A stretch of 64,000 bases of DNA from Kitasatospora sp. NBC_00458 (GCF_036013975.1 NZ_CP107904.1:3301501-3365500); one strand, 5' to 3'; positions 9,372 to 18,566 are shown, counted from the first letter of the stretch. Program-made: numbers and translations. Notes: generated by a model not told the origin, from the letters alone.

Positions 9372-10051
9372 CCGTCCGGGTCGTCGTGGCCGACGACGAC
9401 GCACTGCTGCGCGCGGGGGTGGCCCTCGTGCTGGAGACCGACGACCGGATCGAGGTGGTCGGCCAGGCCTCGGACGGGCTTCAGGCGGTGGAGCTCTGCC
9501 GCCGGCTGGGACCGGACGTCGTCCTGATGGACGTCCGGATGCCGGGGATCGACGGTGTGGAGGCGACCCGCCGGATCACCGCCGCCGGACCGGCCACCCG
9601 GGTGCTCGTGCTGACCACCTTCCACCACGACGACTACGTGTGGGGCGCGCTGCGGGCCGGGGCGGCCGGCTTCCTGCTCAAGCGGGCGTCGGCCGAGCGG
9701 CTCATCGACGCCGTCCACACGCTCGCCGGGGGCGAGTCCGTGCTGGACCCGGCGGTCACCCGGGACCTGGTGGCGCAGGTGGTCGGCCGGGGTCCGGAGC
9801 GGCCCCCGCCGTCGCCGGAGGACACCCGGCTCGCCCAGCTGACGGCGCGCGAGCGGGAGGTGCTGCGGCTGGCGGCGGAGGGGCGGTCCAACCGCGAGAT
9901 CGCCTCGGTGCTCGTCCTCGCCGAGTCGACGGTGAAGACCCACATGAAGCGGATCCTGGCGAAGATCGACGCCCGGGACCGCGCCCAGGCGGTCGCCATC
10001 TCGTACCGGAGCGGGCTGATGCCGCCCCGGGACCCGCTGGGCGGGTACTGA
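9368..10051 (+). CDS. NarL/LuxR-family response regulator
   Basis: A 227-residue cytosolic partner of the kinase that overlaps it by 4 bp. The receiver domain (1-120) has the acidic pair DD at 9-10, the phospho-acceptor Asp55 in LMDVRMPG, and the conserved Lys in FLLKRAS. The LuxR-type helix-turn-helix is near 160-220 (LTAREREVLRLAAEG, then STVKTHMKRIL). No operator could be recognised. It converges on the MFS exporter gene. Confidence 0.95.
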   Translation: MTVRVVVADDDALLRAGVALVLETDDRIEVVGQASDGLQAVELCRRLGPDVVLMDVRMPGIDGVEATRRITAAGPATRVLVLTTFHHDDYVWGALRAGAAGFLLKRASAERLIDAVHTLAGGESVLDPAVTRDLVAQVVGRGPERPPPSPEDTRLAQLTAREREVLRLAAEGRSNREIASVLVLAESTVKTHMKRILAKIDARDRAQAVAISYRSGLMPPRDPLGGY

Positions 10052-10143
10052 CCCCGGGCCGGGGCCCTGCCCGGACGGCCCCGCCGGGCCGTCCGGGAAC
10101 GTGGCAGGAAGCGTGGCCGGGAGCCGGTCCGGGAGGCCGCTCC

Positions 10144-10195
10144 GGGCCCGGCGGGGCCCGTCCGGAGGGCCGGGGGCCCGGCGGGGCCCGTCCGG
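10144..10195. repeat. 22-bp direct repeat in a convergent gap
   Basis: The same 22-bp G+C-rich word (starting GGGCCCGGCGGGG) occurs at 10144-10165 and 10174-10195, exactly 30 bp apart. It lies between the response regulator and the MFS exporter. Each unit can fold on itself, so the pair may act as a bidirectional terminator. Confidence 0.5.
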
Positions 10196-10220
10196 GACGG
10201 GCCGACGCGGCGCGGGGCGG

Positions 10221-11420
10221 TCAGGGGGCGCCGGTCCGGCGCGCCGGGAAGGCGTGGGTGCGGGCCGCGAGGACGACCGCGAGGACGGGGAGCAGCAGGA
10301 GCAGCACGGCCCACGGGAAGGAGTCCGCGCCGAGCCCGTCCAGCAGCAGGCCCCCGGCCACGCCCCCGCCGGCCATCGCCGCGTTCCAGAGGGTGACCAG
10401 CATCGCCTGCGCGGCGTCCGCCTGGCCGCCGCCCGCCTCGCCGGCGGCGGTCTGCAGCAGGGTGGGGACGCCGCCCCAGCCGAGGCCCCAGAGCACCGCG
10501 GCCGCGTAGACCGGGGCGGCGCTGCCGGCCAGCACGCCGAGGACGGCGGCCGCGGCGGCGACCAGCAGGGTGGAGGCGACGGTCAGGGCGCGCAGCCGGC
10601 GGTGGATGTTCGCGCCGGTGAACCAGATGCTCACCAGCGAGGCCACGCCGAAGGCGAGCAGCACGGCGTCGGTGGCGCCGCCCATGCCGCGCCGGTCGAG
10701 GTAGGGGGCGATGTAGGTGTAGAGGACGGTGTGCGCGAGGACGAAGACGAAGGTCACGGCGAGGACCGGGGTCACCCCGGGGACGGCCAGGGCGCGCAGC
10801 ACCGGGGTCCGTTCGGCGCGGGCCAGGCCGGGGTGTTCGGGGACGGTCGCGGCGATCCAGGCGGTCACGGCGACGGCCAGCACGGTCATGATCAGGAACG
10901 GGGCCCGCCAGTCGAGCACCTTGCCGAGGAAGGTGCCGGCGGGCACCCCCAGCGACAGGGCGAGCGGGACGCCGGTCATCGCGATGGCGATGGCCCGGCC
11001 CTGGAGCTCGGGCGGTGCGAGCCGGCGGGCGTACCCGGCCAGCAGCGCCCAGGCGAGGCCGGCGGCGACCCCGGCGACGAACCGGGCGGCCATGGTGAGC
11101 GGGTAGTCGTCGGACAGGGCGGTGACGGTGTTGGCGACGGCGAAGCCGGCCATGGCGGTGAGCAGCAGGCGGCGGCGCCCCCAGCCGGCGGTGGCCGCGG
11201 TGAGCGGCACGGCGGTGGCGGCCGTGCCGATCGCGTAGACGGTGACGGCCTGGCCCGCGGCGGACTCGCCGACGCCGAGGTCGGCGCTCATGGCGGGCAG
11301 GACGCCCGCGGGCAGGGTTTCGGTGAGGGCCGTGACGAAGACGGCGGTGGCGAGTGCCAGCAGGGCGGGCAGGGGAAGCTTCCGCTGCTCGACGGCGGCG
11401 GGTGGGTCGATGGTCCGCAT
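10221..11420 (-). CDS. MFS exporter (DHA1-type)
   Basis: A 399-residue transporter with about twelve membrane segments. The cytoplasmic loop GWGRRRLLLTAMAGF lies between segments 2 and 3, and RFVAGVAAGLAWALLAG in segment 4 fits the antiporter motif of the DHA1 drug/sugar efflux group. An alternative TTG at 11435 would add MSISA. The ATG at 11420 is preferred: it has no ribosome site but sits just after the divergent promoter, as expected for a leaderless message. The facing MerR regulator and shared palindrome indicate substrate-induced efflux. The substrate is unknown. Confidence 0.9.
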   Translation of the reverse strand: MRTIDPPAAVEQRKLPLPALLALATAVFVTALTETLPAGVLPAMSADLGVGESAAGQAVTVYAIGTAATAVPLTAATAGWGRRRLLLTAMAGFAVANTVTALSDDYPLTMAARFVAGVAAGLAWALLAGYARRLAPPELQGRAIAIAMTGVPLALSLGVPAGTFLGKVLDWRAPFLIMTVLAVAVTAWIAATVPEHPGLARAERTPVLRALAVPGVTPVLAVTFVFVLAHTVLYTYIAPYLDRRGMGGATDAVLLAFGVASLVSIWFTGANIHRRLRALTVASTLLVAAAAAVLGVLAGSAAPVYAAAVLWGLGWGGVPTLLQTAAGEAGGGQADAAQAMLVTLWNAAMAGGGVAGGLLLDGLGADSFPWAVLLLLLPVLAVVLAARTHAFPARRTGAP

Positions 11421-11435
11421 GGCGGATATGCTCAA

Positions 11436-11457
11436 ACCCTCACACTGATGTGAGGGT
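11436..11457. promoter_or_regulatory. MerR-type operator between MFS and merR
   Basis: A perfect inverted repeat: ACCCTCACA at 11436-11444 and its complement at 11449-11457, with CTGA between. On the minus strand TTGACC (-35-like, 11460-11455) abuts the palindrome and TTGAGC follows after 19 bp. A long spacer filled by a dyad is the classical layout of MerR-activated promoters. Confidence 0.8.
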
Positions 11458-11485
11458 CAATCAGGCCGGCTGTGAGGTGGGGCAC

Positions 11486-11848
11486 ATGCGGATCGGCGAG
11501 CTGTCCGAACGGACCGGGGCCTCCCGGCGGCTGCTGCGCTACTACGAGGAGCAGGGCCTGATCCTGGCCGACCGCTGCGGCAACGGCTACCGCGCCTACG
11601 ACGAGCCGACCGTGGACCGGGTGCTGCAGATCCGGGGGCTGCTCGACTCGGGGCTGCCGACCAGGATCATCAAACAGATCCTGCCCTGCCTGGACAAGCC
11701 CCGGGCCATCCACTTCCCGGACGCCACACCGGAGATGATCGCCACCCTGGAGCAGGAGCTGGCCGGCATGAGCGAGCGGATCCGCTGCCTCACCCGCAAC
11801 CGGGACGCGATCGCGGAGTACCTGGAGGCCGTGCGGGTGGACCACTGA
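11486..11848 (+). CDS. MerR-family transcriptional regulator
   Basis: A 120-residue DNA-binding protein. The winged helix-turn-helix is at the N-terminus (MRIGELSERTGASRRLLRYY), followed by an LRYYEEQGLI segment and a coiled dimer helix ending near residue 118. Effector residues are few: Cys in RCGNGYR, LPCLDKP and IRCLTRN, not arranged as in known metal sensors. The ATG at 11486 is preceded by GAGGTGG. The divergent gene is an MFS pump and the palindrome lies between the two starts, so it most likely controls that pump and itself. Confidence 0.93.
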   Translation: MRIGELSERTGASRRLLRYYEEQGLILADRCGNGYRAYDEPTVDRVLQIRGLLDSGLPTRIIKQILPCLDKPRAIHFPDATPEMIATLEQELAGMSERIRCLTRNRDAIAEYLEAVRVDH

Positions 11849-11950
11849 GCGGCGCGGTGGGACGGCACCGCGCCGCACAGGGACCGCCGGGCGGTGCGGC
11901 GGACCGCTGGGCGGCGGGGGCCTTCCCGCCGCCGCCCGGCGGCCGTCCGG

Positions 11951-13639
11951 TCAGCGGCGGAAGTAGGAGTCGAAGTTCTTCGAGAACTCCCGGCCGCCGA
12001 ACTGGTCCCAGTTGATCGACCAGGTCATCAGGCCGCGCAGGCCCGGCTGGGCGCCGGCCCTCGGGACGTAGCTGCCGCAGTTGGTGAGCTTGGTGAGGCA
12101 GTCCAGCGCCTTGTTGACCTCGGCGGGGGCGACGTAGCCGTTGCCCGCGTTGGTGGTGGCCGGCATGCCGATGGCGACCTTGGAGGCCGGCAGCGGCGGG
12201 AAGACGTTGTTCGCGTTGCCCGCCACCGGGAAGCCCTTGAGCAGCAGGTCGGTCATCGCGACGTGGAAGTCGGCGCCGCCCATCGAGTGGTACTGGTTGT
12301 CCAGGCCCATGATGGAGCCGGAGTTGTAGTCCTGGACGTGCAGCAGGGTGAGGTCGTCGCGCAGGGCGTGGATCACCGGCAGGTAGGCGCCGGCGCGCGG
12401 GTCCTGGCCGCCCCAGGGGCCGGAGCCGTAGTACTGGTAGCCGAGCTGGACGAAGAACGTCTCCGGCGCCATGGTCAGGACGAAGTTCGGTCCGTACTTG
12501 GCCTTCAGCGTCCTGATCGCGGAGATCAGGTTGACGACGACCGGGCTGGTCGGGTTCTTGAAGTCGGTGTCGCCGGTCTGCAGCGACAGCGAGTGGCCCT
12601 CGAAGTCGATGTCCAGGCCGTCCAGGCCCCACTTGTCGATGATCGCCGAGACGGAGCTGACGAAGGCGTCCCGGGCGGCCGTGGTGGTCAGCTGGACCTG
12701 GCCGTTCTGGCCGCCGATCGAGATCAGCACCTTCTTGCCCTTGGCGCGCTTCGCGGCGATGGCGGCCTTGAAGTCGGCGTCGGACTCGACGGTCGGGCAC
12801 TCGGTGACCGGGCAGCGGTTGAACCGGATGTCGCCGGAGGTGACGGAGGTCGGTTCGCCGAAGGAGAGGTTGATGAAGTCCCAGGAGTCCGGGACGTCGG
12901 CGACCTTGGTGTACCCGGCGCCGTTGGCGAAGCTGGCGTGCAGGTAGCCGACCAGGGCCTTGCCGCCGGGCGGCGGCGAGGTGGGGGTGACGGTGGGCGT
13001 CACGGTGGGCGTCACCGTCGGGGTGACGGTGGGCGTCACGGTCGGCGTCACGGTGGGGGTGACGGTCGGCGTGACGGTGGGCGTCGCGGTCGGGCTGGGC
13101 GGCGCGCCGGGGCCGTCCAGCGAGACGTCGTCGGCGTAGTACGTGCCCTGGCCGTACCAGCCGTGGGTGTAGACGGTGGCGCTGGTCTGGGTGGCGCCGG
13201 TGGTGAAGCTGACGCTGAGCTTCTGGTACGCGCCGCCGGTGCCGGGCGTCCAGGTGGAGGTGCCGCCGTCCACGCCGAGGTAGACGTACGAGCCCTTCAG
13301 GTACGCGCTGAGCGTGTAGGTGGTGCCGGGCGCGACCGTGACGGTCTGCGCGCAGCGGGCCGTGTCGCTCGACGAGGCGGCCGCCGCCAGGGCGTAGCCG
13401 CCGCCGTGGGACTGGCCGGTGACGACGCTGCCGGCGGACGCGGAGCAGCTCCAGGGGCCGAGGGAGCCGCTCTCGAACCCGCCGTTGGCGAGGAACTCGC
13501 CGGCGGAGGCGGAGGGCGCGAGGCCCAGGGCGAGGCCGACCATGGTGGCGGCGGCGACGGCGGAGGCGGTGCCGGCGGCCAGCAGCGTGCGCGGGCGGCG
13601 ACGGGCGGCGGGCACGGCGGGCACGGGTGATCTGCGCAT
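11951..13639 (-). CDS. secreted GH18 chitinase with N-terminal carbohydrate-binding module
   Basis: A 562-residue exoenzyme hydrolysing chitin. A basic and hydrophobic signal peptide ends near residue 46. A beta-sandwich binding module follows (about 47-180, NGGFESGSLGPW through ADDVSL), then a linker of eight TPTV units, then the GH18 catalytic barrel (about 225-562). The catalytic signature DGLDIDFE ends in the proton donor Glu347. YLHASF, SIGGQNGQ and MTWSINWD are further family marks. It is transcribed away from a region with two DasR-like boxes and a minus-strand TTGACA at 13778-13773, so induction by chitin breakdown products is expected. Confidence 0.96.
   Translation of the reverse strand: MRRSPVPAVPAARRRPRTLLAAGTASAVAAATMVGLALGLAPSASAGEFLANGGFESGSLGPWSCSASAGSVVTGQSHGGGYALAAAASSSDTARCAQTVTVAPGTTYTLSAYLKGSYVYLGVDGGTSTWTPGTGGAYQKLSVSFTTGATQTSATVYTHGWYGQGTYYADDVSLDGPGAPPSPTATPTVTPTVTPTVTPTVTPTVTPTVTPTVTPTVTPTSPPPGGKALVGYLHASFANGAGYTKVADVPDSWDFINLSFGEPTSVTSGDIRFNRCPVTECPTVESDADFKAAIAAKRAKGKKVLISIGGQNGQVQLTTTAARDAFVSSVSAIIDKWGLDGLDIDFEGHSLSLQTGDTDFKNPTSPVVVNLISAIRTLKAKYGPNFVLTMAPETFFVQLGYQYYGSGPWGGQDPRAGAYLPVIHALRDDLTLLHVQDYNSGSIMGLDNQYHSMGGADFHVAMTDLLLKGFPVAGNANNVFPPLPASKVAIGMPATTNAGNGYVAPAEVNKALDCLTKLTNCGSYVPRAGAQPGLRGLMTWSINWDQFGGREFSKNFDSYFRR
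12981..13095. repeat. 12-bp repeat encoding the TPTV linker
   Basis: About nine imperfect 12-bp units alternating GGTGGGCGTCAC and GGTCGGCGTCAC encode the (TPTV)n linker of the chitinase on the minus strand. Copy number of such linkers commonly varies among strains. Confidence 0.85.
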
Positions 13640-13735
13640 GCGGGGGACTCCTTGCGGAGGCGCGGGTGTGGGGGACGTCCGGGGCAGGCCGGGGCGCGCG
13701 CGGACGGTGGGGGAACGGCGCGGCCAGGCATACGA

Positions 13736-13751
13736 GTTGGACTAGACCACT
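13736..13751. promoter_or_regulatory. DasR-responsive element, proximal
   Basis: TTGGACTAGACCACT matches the dre consensus (ACTGGTCTAGACCACT) at 13 of 16 positions across 13736-13751. It lies about 100 bp upstream of the chitinase ATG, downstream of the likely -35. DasR represses chitin-utilisation genes until amino-sugar phosphates bind it. Confidence 0.75.
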
Positions 13752-13776
13752 GAAGTGGATACGGCGGTACGGTGTC

Positions 13777-13792
13777 AATGGTCCAGACCGGT
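13777..13792. promoter_or_regulatory. DasR-responsive element, distal
   Basis: AATGGTCCAGACCGGT matches the dre consensus at 13 of 16 positions. Its centre is 41 bp (about four helical turns) from the proximal box. The core TGGTCCAGACC is the direct-repeat word known from streptomycete chitinase promoters. It overlaps the end of the minus-strand -35 TTGACA (13778-13773). Confidence 0.75.
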
Positions 13793-13876
13793 TCCGGCCT
13801 CGGTCGGGGACCTCCGCGGAGCTCCCCCGAGGCTCCCCCGGTTGCCGTCCGTGACACCCCGTCGAAGCATGGAGGG

Positions 13877-16800
13877 GTGACGCCGACCGGTTACCTCCGC
13901 TACCCCCACCTGCGCGGGGACCTGCTGGCGTTCACCGCCGAGGACGACGTCTGGCTCGCGCCCCTGGCCGGCGACGGCGCCGCCACCGGCCGGGCCTGGC
14001 GGGTCACCTGCGACCGCACCCGGGTCAGCCACCCCCGCCTCTCCCCCGACGGCACCACCCTCGCCTGGACCGGCTGGCACAGCCCGGCCCCCGAGATCTG
14101 GACCGCCCCCGCCGACGGCGGCGAGGCCCGCCGGCTCAGCCACTGGGGCAGCCAGGACACCCGGCTGCGCGGCTGGCTGCCGGACGGCGAACTGCTCGCC
14201 GTCACCTCGTACCACGAACCCTTCGGCCACTACACCTGGGCGCACGCCCTGCCCGCCGACGGCGGCCCCGGCCGCCGGATGCCCTGGGGACCGGTCGGCG
14301 ACGCCCAGGTCGGCCCCGCCCGCACCGTGCTGCTCACCGGCGCCGCCCCGCACGAACCCGCCGCCTGGAAGCGCTACCGCGGCGGCGCCACCGGGCGGCT
14401 CTGGGTCGACGGCGAGCGCATCCTGGAGGACCACCCCGGCCACCTCGCCTCACCGATGCCCGTCACCTCCGCCGACGGCGACCGGATCGCCTTCCTCTCC
14501 GACCACGAGGGCATCGGCAACCTCTACTCCTGCCGCCCCGACGGCACCGACCTTCGCCGGCACACCGACCACGCCTCCTACTACGCCCGCGAGGCCGCCA
14601 CCGACGGCACCCGGATCGTCTACCAGCACGCCGGCGACCTCTGGCTGCTGGACAACCTGGACGCCCCCGCCCCGCGCCGGCTGCGCGTCCCGCTCGGCGG
14701 CGCCCGGGCCGGCCGGCGCCCCTACCAGGTCACCGCCGCCTCGCACGTCAAGGACCTCGCCTGCGACCAGACCGGCCGGGCCGGGGTGATCACCGTCCGC
14801 GGCAGCCAGTACTGGCTCACCCACCGCGACGGCCCGGCCCGGGCGCTCGCCGACACCCCCGGCGTACGCACCCGGCTGCCGGTCGTCCTCGGGCACACCG
14901 GCGAGGCCGCCTGGATCACCGACGCCCTCGGCGAGGACGCGGTCGAGGTCATGCCGCTGCCCGGCCACGAACAGGCCCCCGGACAGCGCGGCCACCGGGT
15001 CCTCGCCACCGGCCTGCTCGGCCGCGTCCTGGAGCTCACCGCCTCCCCCGACGGCGCCCGCCTGGCCGCCGTCGCCTCCGACGGGCGGCTGCTGCTGCTC
15101 ACCACCGCCGACGGCACCGTCCGCGAACTCGCCGCCTCCGACCACGGCCCGGTCGCCGGCGCCCGGTTCTCCCCCGACTCGCACTGGATCGCCTGGTCCC
15201 AGCCGGCCGCCGGCCGCTCGCTGCGCCGCATCCGGCTCACCCGCACCGACGCGCCCGCACCCGTCACCGACGTCACCGACGGCCGCTTCGAGGACGAGCA
15301 GCCGGTCTTCACCCGGGACGGCCGCTACCTGGCCTTCCTCTCCTGGCGCGGCTTCGACCCGGTGCACGACGTGCACACCGGCGACCTCTCCTTCCCGCTC
15401 GGCTGCCGCCCCTACCTCGTCCCGCTCGCCGCCGACACGCCCTCCCCGTTCGCCGCCCCCGCCGAGGACGGCGCCCCGCGCGGCGACGGCGGCGGCGACG
15501 GCACCGTGCACGTCGACCCCGGGGGCATCGGCGAGCGGCTGCTCCCCTTCCCCGTGCTCGCCTCCAAGTACTCGGCCACCGACAGCGTCAGGGGCGGGCT
15601 GCTCTGGCTGCGCTGGCCGATCTCCGGCACCCTCGGGCAGACCTTCACCAACCCCGACGACACCTCCGGCCGCCCCTCCCTGGAGTACTTCGACCTGACC
15701 CGCGGCACCCGCAGCACCCTCGCCGACAAGCTCGACGGCTACGCGGTCTCCGGGGACGGCGGTTCCGTCGCCGTCTACTCGGCCGGCACCCTGCGGATCC
15801 TCCCGGTCACCGCCCCCAGCGCCGCCACCAGCGTCGACCTGCGCCGGATCACCCACACCGTGCGGCCGCCCGCCGAGTGGCGGCAGTCCTACGCGGAGGC
15901 CGCCCGGATCGTCCGCGACCAGTTCTGGGACGCCGGCATGTCCGGGCTGGACTGGCCCGCCCTGGTCGCCCAGTACGAGCCGCTGCTGGACCGGATCGCC
16001 GGCCCCGACGACTTCGCCGACCTGCTGCGCGAACTCCTCGGCGAACTCGGCACCTCGCACGCCTACGTCACCCCCTCCCGGCGCGGCGAGGGCCCCGCCC
16101 TCGCCCAGCAGCCGCTCGGCCTGCTCGGCGCCAACGCCCACCGCTCCCCCGACGGGCGGTGGCTGCTCGACCGCATCCTCCCCGGCGAGTCCTCCGACCC
16201 GCGCGCCCGCGCCCCGCTCGCCGCCCAGGGCGTCCACGACGGCGACGAGCTGCTCGCCGTCGCCGGGCGCCCCGTCGACCCGGTGCGCGGGCCGCTCCCG
16301 CTGCTCGCCGGCACCGGCGGGACGATCGTGGAGCTGACGGTGCGCGGCGGGGGCGGTCGGGAGGGCGCGGCTGGCGGCGCGGGCGCGGCCGGCGGCGCGG
16401 GCGGGACGGGCCGGACGGTACGGCGGATCACCGTCACCCCGCTCACCGACGAGCGACCCGTCCGCTACCAGGACTGGGTGGCCAAACGGCGCGCCCTGGT
16501 CCGCGAGTTCAGCGACAGCCGGTGCGGCTACCTGCACATCCCCGACCTCGGCGGCTCCGGCTGGGCCCAGTTCAACCGCGACCTGCGGCGGGAACTCGAC
16601 AAGCCCGCGGTCGTCCTCGACGTCCGCGGGAACGCCGGCGGCAACGTCTCGGAACTCGTCCTGGAGAAACTCACCCGCCGGGTGCTGGCCTGGGACTTCA
16701 GCCGGGGCCGGGAACCCGTCCGGTGGCCGCGCGACGCTCCGCGCGGCCCCGTGGTGGCACTCGCCGACGAGGCCACCAGCTCGGACGGCGACGTCATCAT

Positions 16801-17155
16801 CGCGGCGATCAGGCTGCTCGGGCTCGGCCCCGTGGTCGGCAACCGGACCTGGGGCGGCGTGGTCGGCATGACCGGACGGCACACGCTCGGCGACGGGACG
16901 CAGATCTCGGTGCCGAAGAACGCCTCCTGGTTCACCGGCGGGCTCGGCTGGTCGGTGGAGAACCACGGCGTCGAACCGGACGTGCACGTGCTGCGCGCCC
17001 CCCGGGACTGGGCCTCCGGCCGCCACCCCGAGCTGGTCACGGCGGTGCGGCTGGCGCTGGAACTGCTGGACGACGCGCCGGCCGCCGTGCCGCCGCCCGC
17101 CGACACGCCCCGGCCGGACCTGCGCCGCCCGCCGCTGCCGCCCCGGGATCGGTGA
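13877..17155 (+). CDS. tricorn-type S41 protease
   Basis: A 1092-residue cytosolic peptidase that in archaea trims proteasome products. An N-terminal beta-propeller region (about 1-330, PHLSPDGTTLAWTG-like repeats) is followed by a second propeller (to about 650), a C1 helical domain, a PDZ domain (about 745-850) and the S41 core. Catalytic residues line up: Ser727-His728 in GTSHAY, nucleophile Ser969 in ATSSDGD, and Glu near 1028 in VENHGVEPD. The GTG at 13877 precedes conserved TPTGYLRYPHLRGD, but its GGAGG is only 1-2 nt away; the ATG at 13778 is an alternative, though it would overlap the distal dre box. A Gly/Ala-rich insertion lies in the PDZ region near 830-850. Confidence 0.93.
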   Translation: MTPTGYLRYPHLRGDLLAFTAEDDVWLAPLAGDGAATGRAWRVTCDRTRVSHPRLSPDGTTLAWTGWHSPAPEIWTAPADGGEARRLSHWGSQDTRLRGWLPDGELLAVTSYHEPFGHYTWAHALPADGGPGRRMPWGPVGDAQVGPARTVLLTGAAPHEPAAWKRYRGGATGRLWVDGERILEDHPGHLASPMPVTSADGDRIAFLSDHEGIGNLYSCRPDGTDLRRHTDHASYYAREAATDGTRIVYQHAGDLWLLDNLDAPAPRRLRVPLGGARAGRRPYQVTAASHVKDLACDQTGRAGVITVRGSQYWLTHRDGPARALADTPGVRTRLPVVLGHTGEAAWITDALGEDAVEVMPLPGHEQAPGQRGHRVLATGLLGRVLELTASPDGARLAAVASDGRLLLLTTADGTVRELAASDHGPVAGARFSPDSHWIAWSQPAAGRSLRRIRLTRTDAPAPVTDVTDGRFEDEQPVFTRDGRYLAFLSWRGFDPVHDVHTGDLSFPLGCRPYLVPLAADTPSPFAAPAEDGAPRGDGGGDGTVHVDPGGIGERLLPFPVLASKYSATDSVRGGLLWLRWPISGTLGQTFTNPDDTSGRPSLEYFDLTRGTRSTLADKLDGYAVSGDGGSVAVYSAGTLRILPVTAPSAATSVDLRRITHTVRPPAEWRQSYAEAARIVRDQFWDAGMSGLDWPALVAQYEPLLDRIAGPDDFADLLRELLGELGTSHAYVTPSRRGEGPALAQQPLGLLGANAHRSPDGRWLLDRILPGESSDPRARAPLAAQGVHDGDELLAVAGRPVDPVRGPLPLLAGTGGTIVELTVRGGGGREGAAGGAGAAGGAGGTGRTVRRITVTPLTDERPVRYQDWVAKRRALVREFSDSRCGYLHIPDLGGSGWAQFNRDLRRELDKPAVVLDVRGNAGGNVSELVLEKLTRRVLAWDFSRGREPVRWPRDAPRGPVVALADEATSSDGDVIIAAIRLLGLGPVVGNRTWGGVVGMTGRHTLGDGTQISVPKNASWFTGGLGWSVENHGVEPDVHVLRAPRDWASGRHPELVTAVRLALELLDDAPAAVPPPADTPRPDLRRPPLPPRDR

Positions 17156-17246
17156 GGGGCGGCAGCGGCGGGCGGCGGTCGGGGGACGGCGATCGGGCGG
17201 GAGGCGTGGGGCGGTGGCGGAGGGGACGGCGGCCGGGCGGGCGGGG

Positions 17247-17513
17247 TCAGTCCCAGGGATCGCCCTCGGCCGTCATGTCCTCGCGGGCCCGCTCCTCGGC
17301 CTCGCGTTCGGTGATCGTGACCGACTCCCGGGCCTCGCGCACCCGCTCGGTCTCCGGACCGAACGCGTCGGCGGCCTCGTCGTGGGCGAGCGCGGCGCGC
17401 CGGGCGGACTCCGTCATCGCGGTGCCGTCCTGCTCGTGGCCCCCGCCCAGCGAGGATCTGGCCTCCTCGGCGGCGTCGTGCCCCTTGTGGCGGAACCTGT
17501 CGAAGATGCCCAT
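17247..17513 (-). CDS. small charged hypothetical protein
   Basis: An 88-residue hydrophilic protein beginning MGIFDRFRHKGHDAAEEA and rich in Glu, Arg and Ala. The central and C-terminal parts should be helical (ERVREARESVTITEREAEERARE). The ATG at 17513 is preceded by a strong GGAGGAGG. There is no signal peptide and no known domain. It converges on the tricorn gene. Small helical proteins of this kind in streptomycetes are often stress-induced, but nothing here proves it. Confidence 0.8.
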   Translation of the reverse strand: MGIFDRFRHKGHDAAEEARSSLGGGHEQDGTAMTESARRAALAHDEAADAFGPETERVREARESVTITEREAEERAREDMTAEGDPWD

Positions 17514-17762
17514 GACTCCTCCTCCGGACGACTTCCGGGCTCTCCCCACTCTCACACCGGCACGCGGCGCCCGCATCCGGTGCGGGAGCGCGGGGCGCCG
17601 GGCGCCGGAACGGCGGGGCCCGGAACGGCGGGGCCCGGACGGCGACGGCGCGGTTGAGCCCTTGGTCCCGGGTGGTAGCGCCGAAAGGCCGTAGCCGGGA
17701 CGGCGGCCCGGGAGAAGGGTGGGACCCGTCAGCCGGTCCCGATCCCACCCCAGGAGCCCGCC

Positions 17763-18566
17763 GTGACCGTCGCCGCCCACACCGGTGTCCACCGTCCGAG
17801 CGAGGAGCTGCACGGCGGGCCGCGCCGGCTGGTCGGACCGCTGGCCGCGCTGGCCGGGAGGCTGCCCGGCGTCCACGACCTGCTGCTGGTGCAGTGCCCC
17901 GGCTCGCTGCGCCCGCTCGGCGGCGGCGGGCTGCCCGCATGGGCGCGGCAGGTGCTGCGGGCCCACCCCTGGGTGACCGTCGGGCGGGCGCCCGTCGTGG
18001 CGGGCCCGCCGGTGGACACCCCGTACCCGGTGCGCTGCACCCGGGACGCGTCCGCCGCGCCCGGGGCCTGGCTGCCGGTGACGGTGCGCGGCCCGGAACG
18101 CGGACAGCGGCTGGACGCGCTGGCGCCCCGGGCGGCGGTGGCCCGTACGCTGCGCCCCGAGCAGCTGCCGGGCCGGATCGGGCTGCTGGCGCCGGAGCGG
18201 CTCGCGGCGGTTCCGGCGCTCGCGGTGCTGACGCAGGCCGGACAGCTGGTCGCGGACCACCGGCTGGCGTGGGGGCCGATCGGCGCGGTCGGCTACGAGC
18301 TGGGCAGCGGCGAACCGGTCGCCGGGCCGCTGAGCCCGCTGCGGCTGGTGCTGCGCGCCCCGCAGCCGGTGAGCCGGCGGGACGCGCTGCAGCTGCGGCG
18401 GGCCCTGAGCCGGCTGCGGGTGCCGGTCCAGGCGGAGCTGGAGACCCGGCACGGCGCGGTGCTGCTGGCCGAGTACGCGGCCGCGCCGCCGGCGGTGACC
18501 CTGCTGACCCCGGACGGTCCCCGGGAGGTCCACGACCCGTGGTTCCCCCGGGGCCTGTACGCCTGA
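17763..18566 (+). CDS. conserved hypothetical protein
   Basis: A 267-residue protein starting at GTG 17763 with AGGAG about 6 nt upstream. It is Leu/Ala/Pro/Arg-rich with no signal peptide or membrane segment. Segments such as VHDLLLVQCPGSLRPL and LGPLSPLRLVLRAPQP give it a folded, globular look. No catalytic motif or family could be recognised. The gene stands alone, with about 250 bp before it and a convergent zinc-ribbon gene 18 bp after it. The coding call rests on length, start context and codon bias. Confidence 0.75.
   Translation: MTVAAHTGVHRPSEELHGGPRRLVGPLAALAGRLPGVHDLLLVQCPGSLRPLGGGGLPAWARQVLRAHPWVTVGRAPVVAGPPVDTPYPVRCTRDASAAPGAWLPVTVRGPERGQRLDALAPRAAVARTLRPEQLPGRIGLLAPERLAAVPALAVLTQAGQLVADHRLAWGPIGAVGYELGSGEPVAGPLSPLRLVLRAPQPVSRRDALQLRRALSRLRVPVQAELETRHGAVLLAEYAAAPPAVTLLTPDGPREVHDPWFPRGLYA

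Noticed and set aside
11421..11435. TTG start at 11435 for the MFS gene
   Set aside because: It would place the start inside the -10 region of its own promoter; the ATG at 11420 fits better.
14450..17026. An 858-codon minus-strand frame in the tricorn gene
   Set aside because: Shadow rich in Gly/Asp/Val; no family match or start context.
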